Positions 56,128 to 64,000 are shown, counted from the stretch's first letter. The stretch is DNA of 64,000 bases from Galbitalea soli (GCF_010686725.1 NZ_JAAGWZ010000001.1:620001-684000); one strand, 5' to 3'. The notes: a model not told the origin generated them from the sequence alone. Numbers and translations are program-made.

Positions 56128-56591
56128 GCGGCGTCGATCGGGTCGCCGACGACGCGCGGGCGCGGGGACTCGAGATCGAGATCGTCGAGCGCGGCCCGGC
56201 GGGCAGTCTCGCGGAGGCCGCGGCGTCCCTGGGGCTGTCACCGGCGGGGATCGTCAAGACGCTCGTGGTCAAGCGCCACGACGGCGACTTCCTCTTCGCC
56301 CTCGTCCCCGGCGACCGTCAGATCTCCTGGCCCAAACTGCGCGCGCTCGTCGGCGTCAATCGGCTCCGTATGCCGGATGCCGAGGTCGCCTTCGAAGCGA
56401 CCGGATACGAACGCGGCACGATCACCCCACTCGGCAGCACGACGGCATGGCCGGTGTACGCCGACGAGAGGATGATCGGCCGGCGCATCGCGCTCGGCGC
56501 GGGGGCCCACGGCCGCAGCGCCTTCGTCGACGCCGACGCGCTCATCGCCAGCTTCGGTGCGACCGTCGCCGATCTGACCGATCCCGCCTGA
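56124..56591 (+). CDS. YbaK/EbsC-family aminoacyl-tRNA deacylase
   Basis: A 155-residue editing domain. The catalytic Lys lies in GIVKTLVVKRHDGD and the substrate pocket in FALVPGDRQISWPKLR and GYERGTITPLGS. YbaK-type proteins clear misacylated Cys-tRNA(Pro) or similar species. It starts with GTG overlapping the preceding stop. It ends right at a 23-bp tandem repeat. The substrate is not certain because several editing subfamilies look alike. Confidence 0.9.
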   Translation: MSGVDRVADDARARGLEIEIVERGPAGSLAEAAASLGLSPAGIVKTLVVKRHDGDFLFALVPGDRQISWPKLRALVGVNRLRMPDAEVAFEATGYERGTITPLGSTTAWPVYADERMIGRRIALGAGAHGRSAFVDADALIASFGATVADLTDPA

Positions 56592-56653
56592 GAGCAGCGA
56601 CCGGAAGGGCCCGAGCGCAGCGACCCGAAGTGCCTGAGCGCAGCGACCCGAAG
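56590..56653. repeat. Three 23-bp tandem repeats at the 3' end of the ybaK-like gene
   Basis: The 18-mer gagcgcagcgacccgaag occurs exactly at 56613 and 56636, with a diverged copy at 56590, all spaced 23 bp. It lies between convergent stop codons. The last unit ends two bases before the stop of the small minus-strand gene. Confidence 0.85.
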
Positions 56654-56655
56654 GA

Positions 56656-56829
56656 TCAGACGCGATCCGAGTCGACCAGTCGGTTGATCACGGCCTGTTC
56701 GTGATGCGCGGGGATCACGCACACGTCGCCCACGCAGGACTCGGCATCCGCGTCACCGAGCATCGCGAACGCGGGCGCCGTCGGCAACGCCGCGACCGAC
56801 GGGCTCACCGACGCTGACGACTCGGTCAT
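56656..56829 (-). CDS. Small Cys-containing protein coupled to the FrnE-like gene (57 aa)
   Basis: A 57-residue protein whose ATG overlaps the upstream stop (ATGA). It has a Ser/Ala-rich start, then ESCVGDVCVIPAHHEQ, a CxxxxC pair followed by two His, and ends NRLVDSDRV. The pair could bind metal or act as a redox partner. Because it is tightly linked to a DsbA-family gene, a joint role is suspected. Function unknown; the reading frame is short but position and coupling support it. Confidence 0.65.
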   Translation of the reverse strand: MTESSASVSPSVAALPTAPAFAMLGDADAESCVGDVCVIPAHHEQAVINRLVDSDRV

Positions 56830-57479
56830 GCCACCGACTCCCTCTCGCTCGCAACCTGTGCCAGAACGTTAGCGAAGGTCTGCGCATCCTGCGCCCCCGA
56901 CACCCCGTAGCGGCCATCAACGACGAAGAACGGGACGCCCTGGATGCCGTACGCCGCCGCCTGCGCGACATCCTGCTTGACGTCGGCGAGGTAGCGCTCC
57001 TCGCTCAGCACGCGAACCACCTCGGCCCGGTCGAGACCGACCTCGGCGGCGAGGTCGGCGAGGTCCTCGATGCGCCCCACGTGACCGCCCTCGATGAAAT
57101 AGGCGCGCAGCAGCCTCTCTTTCATCTCCAGCTGCAGGCCCTTCGACTTGGCGTGGTGGAGGAGTTCGTGGGCTTTGATCGTGTTGGTCTGGTGCACGTG
57201 GTCGTAGTCGTAGTCGAGACCGACGCTCGCCGCGATTCCCACGACGCGCTCGAGCATGAGATCGACCTGCTCGAGCGGCAGGCCCTTGCGGGCGCTCAGG
57301 TACTCTCTCGGCGTGCCGTCGAAATCGACGGGGGTGTCGGGCGCGAGTTCGAAGGAGTGGTACTCCACTTCGACGTCACCGCCGTACGCGGCCACGCCGG
57401 CCTCGAACTTTCGCTTTCCGATGTAGCACCAGGGGCATTGAACGTCGGACCAGATGTCGACCTTGATGGGATCACTCAC
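56826..57479 (-). CDS. DsbA-family oxidoreductase, FrnE/Rv2466c-like
   Basis: A 217-residue thioredoxin-fold protein with active-site CPWC (about residues 15-18, SDVQCPWCYIGKRKFEAG) and the long alpha-helical insert of the FrnE group (YDYDHVHQTNTIKAHELLHH). The cis-Pro loop is GVPFFVV. Relatives reduce or isomerise thiols and, in mycobacteria, defend against oxidants. GTG at 57479 was chosen because VSDPIKVDIW is the usual start. It is coupled to the 57-aa gene. Confidence 0.92.
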   Translation of the reverse strand: MSDPIKVDIWSDVQCPWCYIGKRKFEAGVAAYGGDVEVEYHSFELAPDTPVDFDGTPREYLSARKGLPLEQVDLMLERVVGIAASVGLDYDYDHVHQTNTIKAHELLHHAKSKGLQLEMKERLLRAYFIEGGHVGRIEDLADLAAEVGLDRAEVVRVLSEERYLADVKQDVAQAAAYGIQGVPFFVVDGRYGVSGAQDAQTFANVLAQVASERESVA

Positions 57480-57557
57480 GTGCACCCCAACCACGGCCCC
57501 GCCCCGGAGTATTCCCGTGCGCCTGGGTCACCCTCGCGCAGGACGCGACTCGCCTCC

Positions 57558-57627
57558 GGGCACGGTTCGCCCCATGGCACAGCTCGCCTCACGGCTCGGG
57601 TCGTCCGCCACGGCACGGTTCGTCTCA
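57558..57627. repeat. Imperfect 17-bp repeats between thyX and the FrnE-like gene
   Basis: Four degenerate units share GGCAC-GGTTCG-TCA-like cores at 57558, 57575, 57592 and 57611. The last unit overlaps the thyX stop. The GGCAC word links them to the repeats at 16667 and 37729. The rest of the 145-bp spacer shows nothing else. Confidence 0.55.
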
Positions 57628-58353
57628 GGGCGCGACGCGGCCATTCGCATCGAAGGCCGCCGAGGTGAGCGGCATCAGCTCCCGCCAGGCGGTCTCCATC
57701 TTCTCCGCCACCATCTCGATCTCGCGCTGCGGGAACGACGGGAAGTGCGTGCCCTCCCGCTTGGTGCGCAGGCTCAGGAAGTTCATGAGCGATCGCGCGT
57801 TCATCGTCACGTACATGGACGAGTAGATCGTGAGGGGGAGGACGATTCGCGCCACCTCACGCGCGACGCCCGCGTCGAGCATCCGCTGGTAGGACTCGAA
57901 CGCGTGCTCGCAGACGGATCGAACCTCGGCCGAGACCAGTTCGCTCTGCTCGGGCGTGCCCGGAAGGAAGTCGTAGGCACCGGCCTTGCCCACCTGCACG
58001 AGGTTGCGGTCGGGCCCGGGCACGTAGAACACCGCACCGAGCTCGCGGTACCGCCCGCTCTCTTCGTTGTAGGAGGCGATGCGGTGACGCATGAACTCGC
58101 GGAACACGAAGATGGGCGCCTGCACGTAGAAGGTCATCGAGTTGTGCTCGAAGGGCGAGCCGTGGCGGTCGCGCATGAGGTAGTTGATGAGGCCCTTGCT
58201 GCGCGAGGTGTCGAGCGTGGCGTCCTGCGCCGATTCGAGGGTCTGCTCCCCCTGCGTCGACACCCGGGCCGCGAAGAGGACATCGGCGTCGGAGGCACTG
58301 GAACGGACGAGCTCGACGGTGACGTCGGAGCGGAACTGGATGTCGTGAGTCAC
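57625..58353 (-). CDS. thyX: FAD-dependent thymidylate synthase
   Basis: A 242-residue ThyX protein that makes dTMP from dUMP using FAD and folate. The signature RHRxxSxNExSxRY is intact (RHRIASYNEESGRY, about residues 89-102). FEHNSMTFYVQAPIFVFREF precedes it. It starts with GTG at 58353. ThyA may also exist elsewhere; no thyA is in the window. Assignment is certain. Confidence 0.97.
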   Translation of the reverse strand: MTHDIQFRSDVTVELVRSSASDADVLFAARVSTQGEQTLESAQDATLDTSRSKGLINYLMRDRHGSPFEHNSMTFYVQAPIFVFREFMRHRIASYNEESGRYRELGAVFYVPGPDRNLVQVGKAGAYDFLPGTPEQSELVSAEVRSVCEHAFESYQRMLDAGVAREVARIVLPLTIYSSMYVTMNARSLMNFLSLRTKREGTHFPSFPQREIEMVAEKMETAWRELMPLTSAAFDANGRVAP

Positions 58354-58446
58354 GGCTTAAACCTAGCGGCGGCCGGCGACATCGGCCGTTCGTAACATCC
58401 GGTCACACTCGGCAGCCCGGCGACGGGCGGGATTAGCGTTGAGCAT

Positions 58447-58860
58447 ATGAATCCTCTGGTGGTCGCCGCGGTGCTCGTGGGCCTCGTCGCGCTCGCCACC
58501 GGACTCGGTCTCGTCTGGCAGCGGGGCTCCGGTCGCGTTCGCGAGGCGGACGCCACGCGGGTCACGCTCCCCGAGCTGCCGGAGGACGGCCAGGTCACAC
58601 TGCTCCAGTTCTCCACCGAGTTCTGCTCCACCTGCGGCCCCACGCGCCGGGTCCTCGGCGACCTGGCCGGCCAGCTGGAGGGCGTGCGCCACGTCGACGT
58701 CGACCTCACGCACCGCCCCGAGCTCGCGGCTCGCTTCAACATCCTGCAGACGCCCACGACACTCATCCTCGACGGTGCCGGTGTCATCCGCGGTCGGATC
58801 GGCGGGGCGCCGCGGCGCGACGACGTCCGCACGGCCGTCGAGGGCCTCCTGGTCGCCTGA
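58447..58860 (+). CDS. Membrane-anchored thioredoxin-like protein
   Basis: A 137-residue protein: one membrane helix (residues 5-24), a linker, then a thioredoxin fold with active site CSTC (FSTEFCSTCGPTRRVLGDLA) and cis-Pro in NILQTPTTLILD. The domain probably faces the cytoplasm or the exterior depending on topology; the N-terminus is not a clear signal peptide. It is followed by DUF4395 30 bases later. Redox carrier; partner unknown. Confidence 0.9.
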   Translation: MNPLVVAAVLVGLVALATGLGLVWQRGSGRVREADATRVTLPELPEDGQVTLLQFSTEFCSTCGPTRRVLGDLAGQLEGVRHVDVDLTHRPELAARFNILQTPTTLILDGAGVIRGRIGGAPRRDDVRTAVEGLLVA

Positions 58861-58890
58861 CCTCTCCGCCGCGCATGAAAGGCACGCATC

Positions 58891-59361
58891 GTGAGCACTG
58901 ACCGTCCCACCGTCGATCCCCGGGGTCCCCGCTTCGGCGCCGGCATCACCGCGGTGCTGCTGCTCGTCGTGATCGGTCTGTTCCTCTCCGGGCTCGGTGC
59001 GGCGGCATTCGTTCTGTTCGTCGTGATCACGGCGGTCTTCGCCTGGGGCACGATCGCGGGCATCCAGCGCCATCCCTACGGCCTGCTGTTCAAGCGCGTC
59101 ATCCGTCCGCGTCTCGCGCCGCCCACTGAACTGGAGGATGCGACGCCGCCGACCTTCGCCCAGGGAGTCGGACTCTTCGTGACGCTCGTGGGCGTCATCC
59201 TCTTCCTCCTGGGTGTGACGCTCGCGCTCCCGATCGCCGCCGGATTCGCCTTCATCGCGGCCTTCCTCAACTCGGTCTTCGGCTACTGCCTCGGCTGCCA
59301 GATCTACCTGCTGCTCGTTCGTGCGGGCATCCTCGGCCGAGGCACTGCCGCACGGGCCTGA
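58891..59361 (+). CDS. DUF4395 integral membrane protein
   Basis: A 156-residue protein with four membrane helices. The C-terminal FLNSVFGYCLGCQIYLLLVR is the DUF4395 signature with two Cys (CLGC). It often follows a thioredoxin gene, which suggests electron transfer through the membrane, by analogy with CcdA/DsbD systems. It starts with GTG at 58891. Function remains unproven. Confidence 0.9.
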   Translation: MSTDRPTVDPRGPRFGAGITAVLLLVVIGLFLSGLGAAAFVLFVVITAVFAWGTIAGIQRHPYGLLFKRVIRPRLAPPTELEDATPPTFAQGVGLFVTLVGVILFLLGVTLALPIAAGFAFIAAFLNSVFGYCLGCQIYLLLVRAGILGRGTAARA

Positions 59362-59399
59362 GCCCGCATAGGCTGGAGGCTCCCCACAAGGAGGTCTCA

Positions 59400-59825
59400 A
59401 TGGCTCTCACGAGCGAAGCAACGACGCTGTGGTTCGGCGACCTGATGAGCGGATCGGGCACCACCTCACTGGATTCATCCGATGCGGCCGAATTCCCCGT
59501 CTCCTGGCAGGCACGATCGGTCGGGGAGGTCGGCAAGACCAACCCCGAAGAACTCCTCGGTGCGGCTCACTCCGCGTGCTACTCGATGGCGTTCGCAGCG
59601 GCACTCGCCGGGAACGGCACGCCTCCGGAATCTCTCCAGGTCACCGCCGCGGTGACCTTCGTGCCCGGTGAGGGCATCACCGGCAGCCACCTGCTGGTGA
59701 GCGCGAAGGTGCCCGGCATCACGGAGGAGGCCTTCGAAGCACTCGCGGAGGGCGCCAAGGCGAACTGCCCGGTGTCGAAGGCGCTCGCCGGGGTGACCAT
59801 CACGCTCGAAGCCAGTCTCGCCTAG
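59400..59825 (+). CDS. OsmC-family peroxiredoxin
   Basis: A 141-residue OsmC/Ohr-like organic hydroperoxide reductase with the two Cys in AAHSACYSMAFAAALA and GAKANCPVSKAL. The strong RBS aaggagg lies six bases before the ATG. Its stop overlaps the epimerase start by one base. It fits the surrounding thiol-redox genes. OsmC and Ohr differ subtly; OsmC is favoured by the length. Confidence 0.93.
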   Translation: MALTSEATTLWFGDLMSGSGTTSLDSSDAAEFPVSWQARSVGEVGKTNPEELLGAAHSACYSMAFAAALAGNGTPPESLQVTAAVTFVPGEGITGSHLLVSAKVPGITEEAFEALAEGAKANCPVSKALAGVTITLEASLA

Positions 59826-60769
59826 TGGCGCGCCCGGAACGCCCCGCGGTGCCCCGCGCCCTGAGGGACGACACGCCGCTGACGGTTCTCATCTCGGGTG
59901 CCTCCGGGTTCATCGGGCGAGAACTCGTTCGTCAGCTCGAGGAGGCGGGAGACGCCGTCCTCACGCTCGTGCGGTCTCAGCCCCGCAACGAGCGCGAGTT
60001 CCACTGGTCGCCCGCCGCGCACATGATGGACTACGGCGTTCTCGACGGAGTGGACGCGGTCGTCAATCTGTCCGGCGCGTCGACGGGGCGGCTGCCCTGG
60101 ACGAAGTCCTATCAGCGCGAGATCCTGACCTCGCGCATCACTGCCACCGAGACGCTCACGCAGGCGATGGGCATGTCCCGCACCCCACCGGCGGTGCTCC
60201 TCAACGGCTCCGCCGTCGGCTTCTACGGCGACCGCCCGGCAGAACGGTTGACCGAGGAGTCGGCCCGCGGCTCGGGGTTCTTCCCCGACGTCGTCGAGGA
60301 GTGGGAGCGCGCGGCACACCTCGCACCCGCGAAGACCCGGGTCGTCACGCTTCGCACGGGCGTCGTCGTGGGCCGGGGCGGCGCCTTCACTCCGCTGATC
60401 CCGCTGACCCGGGTCGGGCTGGGCACGCGCTTCGGCACGGGCGGGCAGCACTGGCCGTGGATCAGCCTGTATGACGAGGCAGCGGCGATCCGCCATCTGC
60501 TGCGCAGCCGCCTGAGCGGCCCGGTCAATCTGGTCGGTCCGACCCCGGCGACCTCCGACCGCATCACCAAAGCATTGGCGCGCGCGCTCCATCGCTGGTA
60601 TCCGTTCGCGATTCCCGATGGTCTCATCAGCGGACTCCTGGGCGAAGCCGGTCGCGACCTGCTCCTCGCCAGTCAGAAGGTGCTGCCGGTGCGGCTGCTC
60701 GACGACGGGTTCCGCTTCCGCGACACCACCGTCGAACAGGCCATCGAACGGATGATCGTCGGCGCCTGA
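59825..60769 (+). CDS. TIGR01777-family NAD(P)-dependent epimerase
   Basis: A 314-residue short-chain-type oxidoreductase. The dinucleotide motif is ISGASGFIGRELVRQLEEAG (about residues 22-41), followed by VNLSGAS and NGSAVGFYGDR with the Tyr-like site. A C-terminal DUF1731-like segment (HRWYPFAIPDGL) is present. Homologues relate to SulA/Yfch. The substrate is unknown. GTG at 59825 overlaps the OsmC stop (TAGTG). Confidence 0.9.
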   Translation: MARPERPAVPRALRDDTPLTVLISGASGFIGRELVRQLEEAGDAVLTLVRSQPRNEREFHWSPAAHMMDYGVLDGVDAVVNLSGASTGRLPWTKSYQREILTSRITATETLTQAMGMSRTPPAVLLNGSAVGFYGDRPAERLTEESARGSGFFPDVVEEWERAAHLAPAKTRVVTLRTGVVVGRGGAFTPLIPLTRVGLGTRFGTGGQHWPWISLYDEAAAIRHLLRSRLSGPVNLVGPTPATSDRITKALARALHRWYPFAIPDGLISGLLGEAGRDLLLASQKVLPVRLLDDGFRFRDTTVEQAIERMIVGA

Positions 60770-60783
60770 ATCACCGCACCGGC

Positions 60784-61236
60784 TCAGCCCCGCGCGGCCG
60801 CCTCGCGCTCGATCCGGATCGCCCGTCGGGTCGCCCACCGCGCGCGCCGGCGATCCCCGCAGGCGTCGTAGGCGAGAGCGAGCCGGTACCAGCTCGTCCA
60901 GTCGTCGGGGTTCGCCTCGACCTCCGCCTGGAACACGGGAAACTCGGCGTCGGCCGCGGCGCGATCCGGGCGACCGCTGGGGCGGTGCGGCAGGGTGTCG
61001 ACGGGGAGTCGGTCGAGTTCGATCATCCGTCGCAGGAGACGCTGCGCGCGCGTGCCGAATCGGAGTTCTGCAACGAGCGCCCACGCCCCCACGAGAGGCA
61101 GCACGAGCAACGCGGCTCCCTCGACCTTGGCGATGACGCTGTCGGTGCCCAGCAGCAGGATCGAGTACTGCACCGTCACGACGAGGTACAGCGCCAGCAG
61201 CACCGCCATGACGAGCGCGGCGGTACGGTTCCTCAC
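60784..61236 (-). CDS. Membrane-anchored TPR-like protein
   Basis: A 150-residue protein with two membrane helices (about 8-55) then a soluble tail with one TPR-like helix pair (NPDDWTSWYRLALAYDACGD, RRARWATRRAIRIEREAAAR). It starts with GTG at 61236, in a GTGA overlap with dapB. The gene occurs next to dapB in other Micrococcales to my recollection. Function is unknown. Confidence 0.82.
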   Translation of the reverse strand: MRNRTAALVMAVLLALYLVVTVQYSILLLGTDSVIAKVEGAALLVLPLVGAWALVAELRFGTRAQRLLRRMIELDRLPVDTLPHRPSGRPDRAAADAEFPVFQAEVEANPDDWTSWYRLALAYDACGDRRRARWATRRAIRIEREAAARG

Positions 61237-61979
61237 TCGGCGGCGTTTCCGCTGAGGTCGATCAGCGCGTCGAGGCCCACGGTGACCCCGACTGCGCCCG
61301 GGGTGGCGCGCAACGCGGCGAGAATGCCCCGCTCATAGGAGTCGGGCGAGAGGGTCTCGTGCGTGATGGTGAGGAGCTCCCCCAACGCGCCGAAGTGCAC
61401 GTCCTGGCGTGCCACGACGCCCTGCATGCGGAGGGAGTGGATCGGCACGCTCGCCACCTGCTGTCCGCGCGCGCGCTGGTCGGCGTGCGGTGCGATCACC
61501 GGGCCCTGGTGCGAGCGCGCACGCCCGATGAGCTCGGCCGTGCGGACGGCGGTGCCGGACGGCGAATCCACTTTGGAGGCATGGTGAGCCTCGATAATTT
61601 CGATCGAGTCGTAGAAGCGGGCCGCCATCGTCGCGAACGAGGTGGCGAGCACCGACCCGATCGAGAAGTTCGGGACGACGATCACCCCGGCGCCCTCGTG
61701 CTCGGCGACGCGTCGCTCCAGCCAGGCGAGCCGCTCCGCAGACCATCCGGAGGTGCCGACGAGCACCTTGATGCCGTGCTCGATCGCGAACTCGACCACG
61801 GACTGACTGACCGCGGGAACGGTGAGATCGATCACCACGTCGGCGCCGATCATCTCGGAGAGCTCGCTGCGGGAATTGAGTCCGGCGAAGAGTGACAGGT
61901 CATCCGTCGCGTCGATGATCCGGATGACCTGCTGGCCCATGCGGCCGGTTGCGCCGACGACGGCGACCTGTGTTGTCAT
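61233..61979 (-). CDS. dapB: 4-hydroxy-tetrahydrodipicolinate reductase
   Basis: A 248-residue enzyme of lysine and diaminopimelate synthesis. The NAD(P) motif is AVVGATGRMGQQVI, and the catalytic region EIIEAHHASKVDSPSGTAVR has both His and the Lys. ATG at 61979 was chosen by the usual MTTQVAVVGATGRMG start; the longer frame is probably non-coding. It supplies precursors for peptidoglycan. It is coupled to the TPR-like gene. Confidence 0.96.
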   Translation of the reverse strand: MTTQVAVVGATGRMGQQVIRIIDATDDLSLFAGLNSRSELSEMIGADVVIDLTVPAVSQSVVEFAIEHGIKVLVGTSGWSAERLAWLERRVAEHEGAGVIVVPNFSIGSVLATSFATMAARFYDSIEIIEAHHASKVDSPSGTAVRTAELIGRARSHQGPVIAPHADQRARGQQVASVPIHSLRMQGVVARQDVHFGALGELLTITHETLSPDSYERGILAALRATPGAVGVTVGLDALIDLSGNAAE

Positions 61980-62034
61980 GTCGACCAATCTACCAATGAG
62001 GGTCATGGCCGCCCCTCGACCTAAGCTGGGCGGC

Positions 62035-62535
62035 ATGGTCGGTTTCCGGGAGTCCGCCGTCGACGACGCTGCGGCGCACGCCCTGCTCAGCGAGTACTTC
62101 GAGAGTCGTGCCGCCGGCTTCCCGCCGCAGCAGGGTCACTACCGGGCGACCTTCCCCAGCCCACGCGACTTCGTGCCCCCGAGCGGCGTGTTCCTGATCG
62201 TTGAGGACGTCGATCTGGCCGGAGAGCCGGCGGACGTCGGCTGCGGCGGGGTTCGCCGCATCGCCGACGGCGAGTCCGGTCGCACGCGGTTCGAGATCAA
62301 GCACCTGTATCTGCAGCCGCACCTCCGCGGCCGGGGATTCGGCCGACGCACGCTCGCCGAGCTCGAGGCGCGCGCCATCGCGCTGGGCGCTCAGGAGCTC
62401 GTCCTCGACACGAACGCGGCGCTGGAGGCCGCGGGCGCGCTCTACCGATCGATGGGATACGAGCACATCGACCCGTACAACAGCAACCCGAACGCCACCG
62501 ACTGGTACGGCAAGGTCGTCAGTACGGCTGGGTGA
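62035..62535 (+). CDS. GNAT-family acetyltransferase
   Basis: A 166-residue GNAT protein with the acetyl-CoA loop LQPHLRGRGFGRRTLAELEA (about residues 90-109) and ALYRSMGYEHIDPYN near the end. The N-terminus is acidic. It converges with, and overlaps by 17 bases, the histidine phosphatase gene. The acceptor is unknown; a small-molecule or peptide amine is likely. Confidence 0.9.
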   Translation: MVGFRESAVDDAAAHALLSEYFESRAAGFPPQQGHYRATFPSPRDFVPPSGVFLIVEDVDLAGEPADVGCGGVRRIADGESGRTRFEIKHLYLQPHLRGRGFGRRTLAELEARAIALGAQELVLDTNAALEAAGALYRSMGYEHIDPYNSNPNATDWYGKVVSTAG

Positions 62536-63121
62536 CCGGCAGCCCCGTCCGCAACTCGGCCGGGAGGTGTCCCAGATCGTTGTGGGTGATGAGCACCGGC
62601 GGCTTCGCGGATCGCACGCGGATGATCGTGAGCCCGCAGTTCGCCTGGTTGACGCCCATCCAGCGCCACGGTGCCGCCCCGAACGTCTCGCGCACGAACC
62701 ACCCGATCACGAAGTTGTGCGTGATGAGGAGGTCATGTCGATCCTCGTGGGTCGGGGTCATCCACTCGGCGACGGCGTCGGTCATCTGCGCCTCGCCCGC
62801 CTCGATCTGCTCCGGCGTGACTCCACCGAAGAACTGCTCGAAGCTGTGCGGCATGTCGGGCGTCGGGCCGCTCGGAATACAGTCCATGAGCAGTGCGCTC
62901 GGCTCCGACTCCAGCGCCGGCATCCGTTCGGTCATGATGCGCGCCGTGTCTTCGGCCCGCGTGAGCGGCGAGTGCCAGGCGCCCGTGAAAGGCACGCCGC
63001 CGAGGCGCTCCGCGATGGCTCGCGCTTGCCTCTTTCCGCGCTCCGACAGCGGACCGTCGGGAAGGCCGTACTCGGCGTCCTGCTGTTCGCCGTGGCGGAT
63101 CAGATAGAGGTAGTGGCTCAT
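62519..63121 (-). CDS. Histidine phosphatase family protein
   Basis: A 200-residue phosphoglycerate mutase-like protein. The phospho-His motif is LIRHGEQQDAEYG (residues 7-19) and the second His lies in LLITHNFVIGWFV. SPLTRAEDTARIM supplies the Arg. Substrate unknown; many actinobacterial members are acid phosphatases. It lies downstream of the M16 peptidase gene, and its 3' end overlaps that of the GNAT gene. Confidence 0.92.
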   Translation of the reverse strand: MSHYLYLIRHGEQQDAEYGLPDGPLSERGKRQARAIAERLGGVPFTGAWHSPLTRAEDTARIMTERMPALESEPSALLMDCIPSGPTPDMPHSFEQFFGGVTPEQIEAGEAQMTDAVAEWMTPTHEDRHDLLITHNFVIGWFVRETFGAAPWRWMGVNQANCGLTIIRVRSAKPPVLITHNDLGHLPAELRTGLPVTQPY

Positions 63122-63143
63122 GCTCTGGATCTTCCTGGTGGTG

Positions 63144-64000
63144 TCAGGGGGTGGGGCTCAGCGCGAGCCCACTGAAGAGTGCCGCATCGACGGCGCCGAC
63201 GGCGGCGACGGAGAGGGGCCGATGCACGAGTTCGTCGGCGAGCTCACGCACCGCGTCTGCCGTGACCAGTGCGATGCGCCGCAACGACTCGTCGAGGTCG
63301 ACGAATTCGCCGAGAGTGATCTCGCTGCGGCCGAGGCGCGACATCCGCGTGTCGGAGTCCTCGAGCGCGAGCGCCGACGCCCCGCTCAGTTGGCCGGCCG
63401 CGCGTCGCATCTCCTCCTCCGTCACACCCTGCTCGGCGATGCGCCGGAACTCGCTCAGCATGAGGTCGGCCACCTGGGTCGCCTTGCTGGGCGAGCATCC
63501 GGCATAGACGCCGAACAGCCCCGCGTCGCTGTAGCTCGGCGAGAAGGAGTACACCGAGTAGGCGAGCCCGCGCTTCTCGCGGATCTCCTGGAACAGCCGA
63601 CTCGACATGCCGCCGCCGAAGATGGAGTTGAAGACGGTGAGCGTCGCGCGGCGCGGGTCGGTGGCCGCGAGGCCGGCCACTCCCATGAGGATGTTCGCCT
63701 GTTCGATCGGGCGCTCGACGATCGCGAGCGGGGTGCCGCGCTCGATGAGTCCGGCCGACGCGTCACGGCGGATGACCGGCGCGGCGGGCGCCTCGAGGTT
63801 CCAGCCTGCCCGCACGAGCGCGGCGCTCACGCCGGCGACGAGCTCGTCGTGGTCGACCGCGCCCGCGACCGTCACCACGAGATCCTGCGGACGGTAGTTC
63901 GCCCGATAGTGCTTCCAGACGGCATCCCGGCTGACCGCGGAGATGGTCTCGGGGCTGCCGCCGATCGGCCGTCCCAGGGGGTGGTCGCCGAGAACGGCCT
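63144..64000 (-). CDS. M16-family peptidase (C-terminal part, cut by the window edge)
   Basis: The last 285 or so codons of a zinc peptidase of the insulinase/mitochondrial processing type. The part seen is the second half: HPLGRPIGGSPETI, NYRPQDLVVTVAGAVDHDEL and GGGMSSRLFQEIREKRGLAY, a strongly conserved segment, then SPSYSDAGLFGVYAGCSPSK. The HxxEH catalytic motif lies upstream, outside the window. In mycobacteria a relative (PepR) is close to dapB. The gene continues past 64000. Confidence 0.94.
   Translation of the reverse strand, partial: AVLGDHPLGRPIGGSPETISAVSRDAVWKHYRANYRPQDLVVTVAGAVDHDELVAGVSAALVRAGWNLEAPAAPVIRRDASAGLIERGTPLAIVERPIEQANILMGVAGLAATDPRRATLTVFNSIFGGGMSSRLFQEIREKRGLAYSVYSFSPSYSDAGLFGVYAGCSPSKATQVADLMLSEFRRIAEQGVTEEEMRRAAGQLSGASALALEDSDTRMSRLGRSEITLGEFVDLDESLRRIALVTADAVRELADELVHRPLSVAAVGAVDAALFSGLALSPTP

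Overview
This is a contiguous chromosomal window from a very high-GC Gram-positive bacterium. I infer the order Micrococcales, most probably family Microbacteriaceae. The basis is the codon bias, the frequent GTG starts, an aceE / PucR-type regulator / fabD-fabH-acpP-fabF block of the kind seen in Actinobacteria, DUF3145 (an actinobacterial family), ThyX, and stand-alone FabD/FabH/AcpP/FabF. No prophage, insertion sequence, integrase or CRISPR array was seen. Almost everything is core or near-core chromosome in short, tightly overlapping operons.

Layout. (1) 1-6681: kdpABCDE, a high-affinity K+ pump with its two-component system; kdpA is cut by the window edge. (2) 6693-12678, minus: rnpB (RNase P RNA), an RNase H-like protein, a coiled-coil protein with a decayed zinc ribbon, a Nif3-family protein, an NCS1-type permease with a 400-residue Pro/Glu-rich head, and an EamA exporter. 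(3) 12852-16671: a His/Gly-rich PadR regulator, a PrmC-like methyltransferase, a PlsC-like acyltransferase, tRNA-Val and small membrane proteins. (4) 16779-26805: AhpE-type peroxiredoxin, aceE, a FasR-like regulator, a secreted TAP-type hydrolase and the FAS-II operon fabD-fabH-acpP-fabF, closed by a strong terminator. (5) 26938-37526: DUF3145, a glycosyltransferase with a PadR regulator, a Pol I-like polymerase, an ALDH/DUF779/GAF-regulator aldehyde module, DUF1684, an ECF sigma/anti-sigma pair, and a 38-residue zinc-ribbon protein. (6) 37780-44673: a UvrA-like class III ABC protein, a tRNA with anticodon CAT, DUF1345, a GNAT protein, a glycosyltransferase, a DMT transporter and peptide deformylase. 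(7) 44698-49061: two adjacent minus-strand operons, histidine kinase-response regulator and SHOCT-histidine kinase-AzlC-AzlD, each preceded by the same unusual palindrome. (8) 49117-64000: tRNA-Asn, a lactonase and an orphan ABC ATPase, dnaG-dgt-dusB, YbaK, a thiol-redox neighbourhood (FrnE-like protein with a coupled small Cys protein, thioredoxin, DUF4395, OsmC), thyX, dapB, and an M16 peptidase cut by the window edge.

How the genes work together. The central block links pyruvate dehydrogenase to fatty-acid synthesis through a PucR-type regulator. The most promising less-described unit is at 44.7-49.1 kb. There, a palindrome centred on CCCGCGGG lies upstream of both a NarL-type HK/RR operon and a SHOCT/second-HK/AzlCD operon. 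This suggests a self-contained regulon in which one response regulator controls itself and a putative branched-chain amino-acid exporter that carries its own kinase.
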